A DNA stretch of 64,000 nucleotides from Myoxocephalus aenaeus (Eukaryota; Chordata; Actinopteri; Perciformes; Cottidae): the NCBI GenBank assembly GCA_038501785.1, contig JBAMJR010000195.1, forward strand, positions 3,114,501-3,178,500. The letters run 5' to 3'. Shown here in pieces: positions 1-28,525 of this stretch. Position 1 is the first letter of the stretch; each line of letters opens with the position of its first letter. The translations under genes and the position numbers were made by a program. The notes under the pieces were generated by a model. The model was given only the letters and a program-made list of their open reading frames with translations. It had not been told where the DNA came from and ran no database searches.

Positions 1-2075
1 AGACGCAGAGGGCGGGACGCGGGAAGCGTTGGTATTTGATGACCTATAAATTGCTTAGTTTTAAGAGTATTGTAAAAAAAAAAATTTAGTCAGAACTCAA
101 ATCATAATCCTCTTCCAAAGGATTGAGACCAGGCTGGTATTTAAGTAAATTTTAAGGTACTTGAGTATTGTTATTCTCTTCTACTTACAGAAATACTTCT
201 ATTCCATAACATCTTGGTGTGAAATATTGTACTTTTACTCCACTCAATCGATTTTCAGATAAAGATTTTATATACAAAACATGTGATGAACTTCTAAAAC
301 AGACTTTTTTTCTGCAAGATGATTACTTTTGATCATTTAAGTACATTTTGCTGATACAACTTCTGTACTAATACTTAAGTAGCATTTTGTCTTTTGCATG
401 TGTAAACAATCCCAACATCCTGATACAAGTCAAATAGCAGCATTTCATACCACCAATTTGTTAAACACAGCACAGCCAAAATCTCTGTTTGCATAATAAT
501 TTATTCACATATTTTTTTCACATACTTTATATTATTATTGCTGCAGTTCTGGAGCCTTTCAGGTATTCACTTTCAATATTCCCACAATGGGATTCTATGT
601 TCATATCTCTTTATAGTTTTCATCTTCATGCATGCTGAGTATTACATTTCACAGGAGCAGGATGCAAATAAATAAAACAGTCTCTTTTTAAGTTACATGT
701 CATAATCTATCCATTCTATTAATGCTTCGGTAACATGCCTTTTTCAAAGTCCATAGGAGGAGGGGGAGGATGGGGGGAGGGACTTTTCGGAACATATAGT
801 CTCCATTAGAGGGCGAAGGCTTAACAAAGGGCACATTAATAATACATATTGTTAAAGCTGGCAATCTATGATTAATCTTCATTACCATCCAAAGCCCTGT
901 TCGTCATCCAAGTGAAGCCCGACTACATCGCATAGGGAAAAAGGCTAAGTGTAGTTCTTACATTTTATCTATGTACACATACTTTGAAATATGGCACCAA
1001 ATCAGCTTGTGAAAAAAAGCTTGAGGTTACACGTTAAAATATTTGTGACTACAATACTTTCTCCTGTATAGCTGAAAAACTCTTTATATAACTCCATTCA
1101 GCCAAGTAGACAGCAATCACACTTAATGAGCCAAAGTGGAAACGCTGGCACACTTTTCTTGACTGTTTTCAGTTGGTTCTGGGAGTAAACAGTGTGCCTT
1201 GCAGGCATTGAGAGCATTGTGGTGCGTGACACAGTGTTGAAAAGTTAATCTAACTCATCTCCAATGCACCATGTGTCTCACATAGAACAAAAGCTCCCGG
1301 GCAATGTCAGTCTGCCGTATGATTGGCACCTAAGAATATGAACAAGAGTAATGATTTTTAAGAAAAAAGCCTGGTACACTGACAACAAATACTTTGTTCC
1401 AGTTCCTGCTGAAAGCTTTAGTGCTGTTGGTTTTTGTGTTTCACAATTTCTGACAACATGATTAAAAAGGTGCTTGTTTGTCCATCGAGTGAATTTACTC
1501 GAAGATCATGGACAATGACAAATAACATCATCTTTCTCTCAGAAGCTCAGATTAGCTTAGCATTGAATTTTCTGACTTAAGTCAGACATTGGCTTTTTTT
1601 CCCCCCCACTCACATGCGTATGCATGCACACGCTTAAGCTTTTGCATATGCACACATAATTGTAAAATGAAGGGATTATTTCTGACCTACAGCAAAGGCA
1701 AATAATGAAGCTCTTCAAATGAGTCAACCTCAGACTATCTTTACAGTATTTTAATATTGTTAGTAATTGCTCAGTGTTGTCTGTTGTGTTCTTTGAAGGC
1801 AACTAGTTCTCACCTAGGCATCATGTAGGTTTTGGGTGTAATCTTTGTTACAGCAAGACAGTAGGCCTTTTTAGGAGGGGGGTCCTGCCCTCCTGATGTG
1901 TCAAAGACTCTACTTTGTGAATTGATGCTTCGTCTCGACTACACAGTCCGTCTGTGCTCCTGAATAATAATGCAGTGGTGATTGTTGTGCCCTAATGATC
2001 GGGGGTCCTGGGCCAGGGAAAAGCTCTTCTCCAAAATGTAAGAGGTCCTCGAGCCCCCAGGCAGAGGAGCCTCTG
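1..2075 (-). other. 3' flank of the connexin gene, probably including its 3' UTR
   Basis: No coding exon is visible on either strand. The stretch is AT-rich and lies directly after the connexin stop codon in the minus direction, so part of it should be 3' UTR. Plus-strand TTTATT words near 500 could be minus-strand AATAAA poly(A) signals, but I cannot place the cleavage site. The short open frames here have no splice sites or recognisable domains. Confidence 0.4.
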
Positions 2076-18600
<16,525 letters not shown>

Positions 18601-21600
18601 CAGAAAAAAAAGGGATCCGAGATCTAACCGTGCCTTTTGCCCTGTCTCCACTGCAATCCTTTGTTCCAGTCTGGGAGCTCGGTGTTTCCCGTACTCTTTA
18701 AAGGCTCTCTTCCTCTCTTTCCTCCCTCTCTGTCATACATCATCAAGCCCATGCTTCCAGGAGGAGCTTTACAGGGGATTTGTGGCTCTGCTCCACCCCA
18801 TCCCCCATCCCCCATCTACCCCCTCCCTTTCTCCAGCTTACTGGATTGTGGATGACAACACACCTATTTCACCCTGACCCAACCCTCATGGCCGTCCTGT
18901 ATTTCCTCTCCTCATCTTCTCTTGCTGTTCCTCATTCTGTTCATTCCCCCACCCCCACCCACCACCCTCCATTACAGCCCCGGTGATCCCTCTCCCTCTC
19001 AGGAGAGATGAGCGCCGTACAATACTTTGCTGTGACATTGAAAGCTGCATTCATTAGATTTATGTTAAGGTGGTGTGGAAATGAGATGGACTCCCTCCAA
19101 CAGATACAGGCAGCTGTGGGGAGTTTAATTAACATGGCCACACACAGTAGACAACCGAGGCGTATATCTTCACCTAGGAAAAGAGGGTATACTGTACATA
19201 CACCCAGAGACAATAAAGAACCACACGTTTGTTTGCTTTTCCTTGTGAGTCATGGCAAGGTTTTCCCATCTAGAAGCCTGAGTCAAGTAAATGATGCAGT
19301 GGCATGACAAGAGACCAGCACACTAGAATGAAGTCATGGCTTGAGGTGACAAGTTCAATTCATTTGTGCAGCAACTCTATTTAGTCACGCGTCTTTGCTT
19401 TTGGATGACATGCTTTTCTAGTTGACAGTCTATTTGTTGCAGAATAAGGTGCATGGCTTTGGGGCGCTTTGGGAAATGTTATACCACCTTTACGTCCTCA
19501 AATCCTGTGCTGTATTTCTGGAGAGAGAAAAACAACAACTAGCAAATAGCAGTGGGGTAAACAAATTCACAATCACAGCCCTCACACAACAACCTCTACA
19601 ATGCATCAGTGATCGATCGATCTAGTTGTGTATGTGCATGAAGACGTGGTAAAAGACCTTTTGCTTGTGTTTGTGCGGGAGAGAAAGACTGAGTCGGGTA
19701 GACGGAGCAAAGAGGATTTGTGTTAATTCAGCATCTTCAGCGGGGGGACTTAGGGTCTTTCCCTCACCAAGGACATATGGTGTAGCAGTGCTGTTGGGGA
19801 GTGCAGGGAGGGGAGGCGGGCAGTGGAGTGTAATGGCTCTAGTTTGGCGACGCTTGGTCGCAAGCAGAGCAGCTGAAGCGCTGGCATCAGCCGGTCTGCG
19901 CTCCGAGAAGAGATTTCAGAGCTGGATGGCACAGAGAGGCGCAGGTGTGTCTTCGGTGACCTAGAACAGCCAGCGTCAAGCATGCATAAACACACATACT
20001 GTACTCACACATGCATCTTCATAAACAATAACATTGATGATAACACAAATGCAATTTATATTAGTAAAGGTCCTAATGTAGGGAAAAGCCTAAATGTGTG
20101 TTTCTTTTACAGTGCATATATATTACAAATAACTGCAAATGTGAAATCTGTGATTCTTACTGTATTCTGCAGGGATCCAATATCATAAAATATGCAATTT
20201 CTTTTCAGCTTGATCTTATATGCCCCATATGTAAGGTGACATTGTCCTCACAATAAGGGCATTTGATAGCGTAGGGAAATCAGAGGTAATTACCAATTAA
20301 TGAGTAACACAATGAGTGTGGTTTAGACCCCTGGTAAGTCAACGCCTCAGCAAGATCCCTGCTAATTTCATTCACAAATATGACTGGGTGGATTATTTAT
20401 TTCTTTAGGTGAAGAAAAATCATTAGGGAAACAAATATAGGTGGCTCATGCAAATGATGTATGCAAAATATTAGGAAAGCATGGCACTATAACCTCATGT
20501 TCTCAATATCTCATTTTTCTGAAGGCCTAAAAACACAATTCTACCTCTCATCCCTTCATCGCAGCTCCTAACTGAGGCAGATTTGTCCGGTGAAACCAGT
20601 TGACGATCAAACCACTTAAAATCTATTCGGACAGCATGTCAAGAAGAGAGCAATAGTTTGTGATGCACTGTTTTCTATGTTTTGGTATGCTGTGATAGAT
20701 TAAGATATTTTAAACTCTTTGGGTTGGGAGGTGATCACTATTACAGGTTAATAATTAATGGTTGTTGTTTCTGTAATTTGTGTTTCAATCTTAATCTTAT
20801 GAAACAACAATACACTACAGTAGAAATGTGTAAAACAATGTCATGGTTAATTGATTTAACAAGTTGTTACTGATCAGTAAAACATGAATGAACCATGCAT
20901 GACCATAAGTGAAGACGATAAACTGTATACAACTGACACAAACCCTTCTGATGTTCATTTATTTGTCTATCTTTTGGATGAAGCAGGGGAATAAAGTCAC
21001 CTTGTAAATTGCTACAGAGCTTCAACCTTCTAGACAGCAGCTGTCCGGTGAGCTGGAGGTCATAAGCGATCGAATGGGAAGCTACATTGAGTCCAGTGTA
21101 AACATTACAGATGCCAATTTTAAAAAGTGTCTGACATAACCTTCACTTTCAAACCTCTGTTGCTACACATAACAGGGATTTTATTTCGTTCACAAAGATG
21201 ATCATGCCAGTTGGCTTGATGGTTGGTTGATTGAAAAGATTACCAGCTAAATCTACCTGCCTACAAGATGTTTACGTTATATTCTTAGGTGAGTTTGTGT
21301 CTAACTTAAACTGAACCATTCCTGACTCATATTACACAAGCGTTAAGGCCTATATAGACTCGTTAGCCCACGTAAGTATTACACATACATTATGAGTAAG
21401 GATACACAAATCAAGACAATAACAAGCTATAACTAGGACATAAAACATATCAATTAAATATGTTGGTGAATTTCAGTATTAAGAGGAAATATAAGGCCAA
21501 CGTGTCTGTGGTATGAATTCCATGATTCAGAGAAAAATTATACTTACAATTTTTAGATAATTTCCGTCTCATGGGACGACCCGAGATAATGATAAGAAGT
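18601..21600. other. Intergenic region between connexin and rab6a
   Basis: The flanking genes are divergent. I see no splice-supported exon and no RNA gene. The short frames here show no recognisable domain. Sequence is unremarkable and becomes AT-rich from about 20 kb. Confidence 0.5.
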
Positions 21601-21637
21601 TGCTTATTCGGTGGGACAGAGGCGGTGGGGTGAGCCC

Positions 21638-21649
21638 GCCCTCTGGCGG
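21638..21649 (-). promoter_or_regulatory. CTCF-like motif upstream of rab6a
   Basis: On the minus strand this reads CCGCCAGAGGGC, a good fit to the CTCF core. It lies about 545 bp before the rab6a start codon. Binding is inferred from the motif only. Confidence 0.4.
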
Positions 21650-21830
21650 TCAAACGAAGACACGACACCCTTCACAGGCTGCTTCTTTAAGTTCAGCCTT
21701 CTGGAGGACACGACACGTCCCACTGAGGACACAGAGGTGCTTTATGATTCAACCCGTGTGTATTAGAGTTACATCACTCAGTGCGTGCTCCTCCACAAGG
21801 CTACAGCCTGTCTGTCACGATGTGTGAACT

Positions 21831-21944
21831 CCACCAGTAGAGGGCAGCATAACAATATGGCGGACTAACTAACAGTGTGAACTTTGCGCGTGAAGAAGAA
21901 GAAGACGAAGAAGCCGAAGAAGAAGAAGAAGAAGAGCCCAGAGT
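21831..21944 (+). promoter_or_regulatory. rab6a promoter-proximal module: CTCF-like core, YY1-like site, GAA tract
   Basis: CCAGTAGAGGGC at 21834-21845 fits the CTCF core exactly. AATATGGCGG at 21854-21863 fits the YY1 consensus, which often sits near transcription starts. A GAA/GACGAA tract follows at about 21893-21944. The start codon is 250 bp further on. A similar arrangement (cagatggcagtaatgc then GAAGAAGAAG) precedes ppme1. YY1 or CTCF binding is inference. Confidence 0.5.
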
Positions 21945-22193
21945 GGCTAGCTGAGGTCTAGACATGTCAGAGCACTGACAGTAATGCTAACTTGTCCGCA
22001 GTAGTTAGGGAGTTATCAAAAGAGAAGTGTCTGGGAGTTTACAGGAGGGATTGTAGAGCACGAAGCCTCCTCGGGCGCCCCGCGTTGAGGGTTGTCAAGC
22101 TACTGAACCGGAACCGAGCCCAGCGCTTTGATACCGGACATTAGCTCGTTAGCAGCTCCCGAAAAGTACCGTCAGGGCTCGTTTCATCCAGTC

Positions 22194-25100
22194 ATGTCTG
22201 CGGCCGGGGACTTCGGGAACCCTTTAAGGAAGTTTAAATTGGTCTTTCTCGGGGAACAGAGCGGTAAGTGCGGCGTGAACGTTAATAAAGTTGTTTGGAT
22301 GTCGAGCCTATGCGATGCTCTGCGGGAGAGTTAAGTTACGTGAGCCAGCTAACACCAGAGTTTGACGGCTTTGGTGATTAGCTGAGCTAACACTAGCTGC
22401 GTAACGTCACACTTGTTGTGGCGTTGCGGCACATTGACCTGCAACTGGATGCGTGTCCACTTCATGGAGAGGCAGGTCATCTTCTTCCTGGTAGGATCAG
22501 TCATGTCTGGAGAATCGACGTGTTGACTTGTTGGCTAACTTCCGTGGAGAGCTGTGATGACATGAATAGATGGATATATACTTTATTATCACACTGTTAA
22601 CGGAGCTAGAGTCCGCTAACGTTAGTAGAAAGTTACGAGTGTCATTTAAGGCGAAGTACAGTGTTTAAAGTGAAGTAGAATTGGAAGTACTTCATATATA
22701 ATGACACCAGTTGTATTTTGTCTAAGCAATTACTACTTAAGTGGTGGCTGCAGTTACATTCACGTTACATACTGTATGTACAGCTGTGTTCAGAAGAATG
22801 CTGTACACGAAACAACGTGGCACTAATTAAATCTCAGTCAGATCATCAAACCTGTCCAGTAGCATTCCTGCACTCTCCCTACTCATGTCCCCCCTTTTCC
22901 AGCCAGGCTGAACACAGGGTGTGTTTGTACTGGAGGAGAAAGAGGGAGGCAGGGAGTGTAGAGCCATACCCAACAATCATGTGTCTGTATTCAAAGGTAA
23001 AGGTGTGGGCTTGTCATTATGTAGTTCAACGCCTTACTTCCACGGCTTTCCTTTTTCCCCACAGCTGTGTGTTTTGCACACAAAGCTGCATGTAGAATTA
23101 GTTTGCACAGATCCCACTTCACACCTGATAGAGGATGATATGTCAATTTGCGGTATTTGCTGATACAAAGCACTAATATGATAATATCTTATCCCACATG
23201 TAAAATGGTGATGTGCAATTAAAAAAGATGTCGCAATATTTTGCGACTCTAGAGGGGATAATACTTTTTTACATCCTCCTTTTCATTGAAAGACGCGTGC
23301 ACATTATTATGGTATTCTTTTTGCAGTGATCTGTACCATGACAATTTGTGCAGCCCTAAACATGAAGCCATTCACTGTTGTGGTGCTAAAAACAGTTGGT
23401 GACCTGCTGTGACACATTGAATAGAAATAATAGTTATGTAATTCATGAAGAAACTGTACTTAATGGTGATCCATCACTTATGGCCTGACATTATCCAATC
23501 TGCCTAATAAGGATTAGCACTGATACTGATTGGTGCATCCCTAGGGTAGAAACAGGATATGGTTGTGTTCAAAATGCTGACAATTTGTGCTCTGCCAGTT
23601 ATTGTTTGTTTAAGGTATTGTGTCCTGAAATATGACTCCGCTCCGCCAGACTGTGTCTGTTTGTGTCACTGTGTATGATCAGCTGGGGCTCCTTGTAAAC
23701 AGCTGTGTTGGCTTTGGCCATGTCATCATCACTTGATGCGCAGTGTAACTGATAATGTAACACAAGCACAGTGAGGCAGGCTGGGGAGTCCTGAGCTCAA
23801 AGCAACCGTATGAGTGCGTCTCTCTGTAATAATGTGCTGAAAGTGGTGTTTTACTTGTAGGCTAAATATCATCAAGGTTGGAAGAAATGTAATAAAACGT
23901 TTTACAGGGAGAATGTGGAGGAGTGAATAGAGACGTGGAGCACCACAAATCATTGAAGTTGGTCACTTCAGGGCTTTAGAAGGGACCTTCTAAAAACATT
24001 TTTTAGAAGGTCCCTTCTAAAAACATTATGGGGAGCCTGGTTCCCAACCGTACGTGTCTCTCAACATTCCTCAATCCTCCAACTTCTCCTCCCAATATCT
24101 GCACCACACCTTTTTTAATGAACAACAATTTCAAAGAGTAGCGACAGTTGCATGACGTGCTGCTTTCAGCCTCAGTCCATTATAAGTGAGAATGCTGCTT
24201 TTCTGTGTTATATCGTTATAAATTGAATATTTGGGGATTTTTAAACGTTTGTCATAAAAATATAGCAATAATAAGACTTCACCTCAGGCTCTGCCACATT
24301 GTAAAGGGCATTTTTAAAAGGAAACAATCAATCAGAATAAAATGGATGCGATAGTCGCAGCCCTATACTCAGCCACACATTAAGTTGGTTATGTTTTAAT
24401 AAGAACTGATTAACGAACAAAACTGAAGTTAAAGTGTGATCATTGCACTTACAGTACTTTGTTTGTGTTTGTGTTTTTTAGTGGGAAAGACTTCGCTGAT
24501 CACCAGGTTCATGTATGACAGCTTTGACAACACTTACCAAGTGAGAAGAATATATCCACCTGATTTAATCACATTTGATAATGTCCATATTATTCTAAAA
24601 TCAAACATTAATGGATTGAATAAGGTTATGCATATTAAACTACTTGTCACCCATTTTCAGGCCACAATAGGAATAGATTTCCTGTCGAAAACAATGTACC
24701 TTGAAGACCGAACAGTAAGTAAAACATGTTAGACAACGAGTGGTTAATCAGTCATTGATTGTTGGGTGTTCTTGTCTTTGTCCAGATTGGGGATATTCTC
24801 TTCGTGACTGCAGCGTTTCGGTGCAAGTTATATCAAGGGACACTCAGATGCCGATGGCTGACATCATTTTGTGTTATTCTTTTCTTTCTTCAATAATTCA
24901 GTTATTGTTCTCTCTGACAAGCACACGCAGCATTTGTACTGCCTTCTAAGTCTGAGTGGGATCCCGTATCCCCCGGACCACCCCTGTCTTTGTTTGCTTC
25001 TCCCCTCAACAAAAGCTTTCTTCCTCTCCTTCCTACCCCTCCATCTATTGTCTTCATTCCTGTTTTGAAATGAAACACCTTACTTGATCAAGAGAGGAGG

Positions 25101-28100
25101 GTTGATGACAAGTGAAGGGTGATTATTTATTTATCCCCCCCTCCCCCCCCAGGCCCAGACAGCTTGCTCTTGCTGGTGGTCATTCACTACCTGCATGCAC
25201 TACGTTCTTAGAACTCCCTCTATCGTTTCCCATTCGTCTAACTTTATTCCGGTTTTTTTCTTTTCAATTTGCTTACCTCATTTTTTGTTTTCTTGTTTTA
25301 TTTTCATCCCTTTTTTTTGTTTTTGTTTTTCTCTTTTGTGTTTCCTCCCATCCCCTTCCTGCCCCACAGATCCGGTTGCAGTTGTGGGACACGGCAGGGC
25401 AAGAGCGGTTTCGTAGCCTCATCCCGAGCTACATCAGAGACTCTGCTGCTGCTGTCGTAGTATACGACATCACAAGTAGGTGGATCACCTGTTCACTCTG
25501 GCGTTGATGCCACGATTGCCTCGTCCTCTGTTATGTGTAATGTTTTCTTTCACGTTCATGAACAATCTGTTCAAATCGACTTAAATGCTTTCTTCTGTTG
25601 GTAAATGTTTGTTGCCAGATGTGATGCAAGCACATTTATTTTAAATTGTAAAACATCATCAGACTTGGTTATGATGTGAACTCTACTTCCTGTCACAAAC
25701 TTGCCCGTTTTCACAGCTGAGGCTTTTCACCTCCTGAATACTGATGCCCCGTTTCCTGTTTCTCCTCATCTCTCTTTCAGATGTCAACTCCTTCCAGCAA
25801 ACAACAAAATGGATTGATGATGTGAGAACGGAGAGAGGAAGTGATGTCATTATCATGTTGGTGGGAAACAAGACAGACCTTGCAGACAAAAGGTAATCTG
25901 TCCTTCCTTCCTTCCGCTTCTGTGTAAGTGGGTCTTCTCCATTAAGAGCTTACTAATTAAGTCATTGATTGTTGCTGCTTGCCTATCAATACAGAGTTCC
26001 TCGCTCTTTTCTGAGGCAGATCAAGTTATCTTTGCCCTTTTGTAGATGTCAAAGCTCTCATTTACTTTCTTTATACGATATACCCTCTGCCTCTCTCTTT
26101 CAACCCACATTGTCTGAAGATATTGATTATCTAATCTTTAACAGATCAAGTGCATACATATATTGATAGTTGTTAGCTGTGATGTTTGATATTTTTGATC
26201 TGAAAGTGTCTACTGTGTGATCCACTTTATCCACCTGTTTAATGAAGTAAGTTATGCAATGACTTTGGCTGTGAATCTCTGAACCCCCTTATCTACCGCA
26301 GGCAAGTATCTATTGAAGAGGGTGAGCGGAAAGCCAAAGAACTAAATGTAATGTTTATTGAGACTAGTGCGAAAGCGGGCTACAACGTAAAGCAGGTAAG
26401 AGAGTGTGTGTGCGTGTGTGAGTCGTGCTCTGTCGTCCTGCTGCGAACGCTGCCACCTGGGCTCCGCCTCCAAAGGTCGCCTGCCACAATCAGAGGTCAA
26501 ATGTTTGGGGAGTTGCTTTTTTTTAATTTATTTTTTAGATCTTAAATAGTCATCTTCGAATAGTTTAGATCTTCTAAAATAGCCATTTAAAAAAAAAAAC
26601 TTACCAGCTGAATCATCGTTAATTTTCTTTAACCTTCTGAAGTTTTACCGGACGACTTTTGGTCTCGAGCTCAGATGGCAGCAGCATCGGGAAGGGGCGC
26701 GGCTTGTTAGGCCACTTCAATGTAATCACAGTCTGTATTCTCTTTCCCCCTGTCTTTGTCGACGTCTGTGGGCGACGTGTGCGTGTCCTTGTTGGTGTGT
26801 TGTGCGCGATGACTCGTGGCTCATCACAGACAGATAACCACAGAGGAGGGAGAGCAGAGAGCGAAAGAGATGAATGTTCTGTTTATTGAAACGAGTGCAA
26901 AGACAGGCTACAATGTCAAACAGGTAGAGCGTGTGCCACTTTGTGTGTGTGTGTTCATAGTGCTCATGCGCTCTTCTGATTGGCTTCTATTTCACACAGG
27001 CATGTGTGCATAAAGGTGTGCTTTAAACTTTGGCTTCCTCTGATTGCAAGTGAGGTGTGTGGATTTGTTTTCAAGCTCTCCCACCTGCTAGGAGCAATGA
27101 TTTGTATTGCCATCTTTTGATCATAAAGCCTGTGAGGTGGGTTTGAAAACCAACAGGCCCTTTTCACATCAGCACATGTTGACAGGTCTCTGCAGGGTAA
27201 ACACAGTGTAATTGATCATCTTCATTATGGCCCTGGTCCATTCAGGTGGGTCTATTGTGCATGCTGGCTCACTGGTCTGTGACGCGCTAAAAATAATGGG
27301 ACCATAATTAATTTGATAAATTACACCTGTGTTTACCCTGCTACGATGTGGCTAATGTGAAAACGGCCTATGCCGCTACGCGGATTAGCACATTAGCAGT
27401 TTTTGTTGCATGTGCATAAAGTCTGGTCCTATGTTGTGCTTTTTAGTGGAGCATGTTGAGCATCCTCATGCATTCAACCCTGTCCCTTTTTTTAAGAAAT
27501 CATTTGAATCCATCAATCACTTAAAGTCCTCCAAGCTCTATCGATGGAAGGTCTCAGTGAGGCACAGTTACATCGTATTTTCAAGACACTTCGGCTGTGC
27601 AGTGGTTCATAAACATGCTGCTAAATTCAAATCAAATTGGGAGAAAGCTCCGGTGACTGTCTTCCTCTGTGCGAGCTTCAAGCGAACCTTATGCTAAATC
27701 ATGTCACGGGAATGTACACAGAATGCTGTCTGGATTTCATCCTGTGCTTTTGTCATGCTTTAAGTATATTTCCTTCTCTGACAGACTACATCTGGTTCTC
27801 TTTCCCTTCAGCTTTTCCGGCGTGTTGCAGCAGCCCTCCCTGGCATGGATAACACACAGGACAAGAGTAGAGAGGACAGTATCCTTTGTGTACATGTGCA
27901 CAGCGTCGTGACAGAAGGGATTTGGGGGTCTCATCGCTCTTTTACGTCGTGTCATATGGATAGTCCCTGCCAGGGGTAAAATCTACTGCAGCAGTGGGAC
28001 AGCTCGCCGTTTAACACATGTGTCCCTTTAGATTTATTTTACTAGTCAGGGCACATAATGTGCTCCAGCTCACTGCATATTTTACTGTGGGTATAATCTT

Positions 28101-28248
28101 AGAAAAGTACTCACCATCTCTAGGGTGCAGTCAGTTTGGATTCCCAGCAGTTTGATTCAGATTGAAGATGAGTGTTATCATACAACCTTTTAGTTTTGAT
28201 CATTTATATGTAAAAGTGTGACGTTCAAACCTGTAACTGGTGTATATT

Positions 28249-28303
<55 letters not shown>

Positions 28304-28525
28304 TTCTTTAACAGTTTAAGGTTCCTCATTTTCAAAACTTGAATATGTTATCTCCAATAAAGTAGTTGTGGAGTTAAGGTTAGTTCTAATAACCTCTCAC
28401 ATACATGTAAGAGTTGTATTTTCCCGTTCTGTGCTGTTCCTTAACTCTTAAACCCTTCAGTGATCGTCGTAGAGCTGGAGAAGCCACCAGAGCTACCTAC
28501 CAACGAAGGAAGCTGTTCCTGCTAA
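22194..28525 (+). CDS. rab6a: Rab6A small GTPase, 8 exons with alternative exon 6
   Basis: Golgi Rab GTPase for retrograde Golgi-to-ER and endosome-to-Golgi traffic. Coding exons: 22194..22263, 24482..24540, 24661..24714, 25370..25475, 25781..25892, 26302..26395 (6a) or 26830..26923 (6b), 27812..27878, 28461..28525. Every junction has GT-AG ends and phases agree. Either version gives 208 aa, the length of human Rab6A. Visible motifs are the P-loop GEQSVGKT (20-27), effector region with Thr45 (ATIGIDF), WDTAGQE (67-73), NKTD (about 126-129), ETSAK, and the C-terminal CSC for double geranylgeranylation. Exon 4 encodes Ile62 and DSAAAV, the residues of the Rab6A' isoform. I found no exon for the Val62/ThrVal version. 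Orthology to rab6a rather than rab6b rests on sequence and on the dnajb13/ucp2/ucp3/ppme1 neighbours. A poly(A) signal lies at 29919. Confidence 0.96.
23975..24021. repeat. Perfect 22-bp hairpin with 3-nt loop in rab6a intron 1
   Basis: Arms 23975-23996 and 24000-24021 are exact reverse complements (core TTAGAAGGGACCTTCTAA), separated by cat. Each arm itself contains the near-palindrome AGAAGGGACCTTCT. No longer hairpin around it suggests a miRNA precursor, although none was folded. Confidence 0.85.
26302..26395 (+). CDS. rab6a: rab6a exon 6a (Rab6A-like version)
   Basis: Acceptor accgcag|GC, donor AAGCAG|gtaaga. Encodes [20 protein letters not shown] and on to the G5 motif ETSAKAG, ending NVKQ. 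This matches the mammalian Rab6A version of the region. Its 94-nt length is not a multiple of three, so it cannot be joined to exon 6b without a frameshift. Confidence 0.9.
26830..26923 (+). CDS. rab6a: rab6a exon 6b (Rab6B-like duplicate of exon 6a)
   Basis: Acceptor catcacag|ACAG, donor AAACAG|gtagag. Same length (94 nt) and phases as exon 6a and 434 nt downstream of it. It encodes [20 protein letters not shown], then ETSAKTG and NVKQ, differing from 6a at 8 of 31 positions. The Ile, Thr, Gln-Arg and Thr changes are those I know from mammalian Rab6B. The frame is open and the substitutions conservative, so it looks functional. The acceptor has a poor polypyrimidine tract directly upstream; a better one lies about 70 nt away (about 26734-26760). 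Confidence 0.8.
27155..27370. mobile_element. MITE with about 75-bp terminal inverted repeats in rab6a intron 6
   Basis: The left half (aggcccttttcacatcagcacat, then cagggtaaacacag and attatgg) is repeated in inverted order on the right (ccataatta, then ctgtgtttaccctg and atgtgaaaacggcct). The two halves form an imperfect foldback of about 75 bp per arm. No coding content. The target duplication is not clear. Confidence 0.6.
28252..28302. repeat. (GT)n microsatellite in rab6a intron 7
   Basis: About 25 GT units, about 160 bp before the last coding exon of rab6a. Confidence 0.93.

Noticed and set aside
803..814. CTCF-like CCATTAGAGGGC
   Set aside because: One mismatch at a constrained position and no supporting context.
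23975..24021. The rab6a intron 1 hairpin as a miRNA precursor
   Set aside because: A 3-nt loop and no extension of the stem beyond 22 bp do not fit a pre-miRNA.
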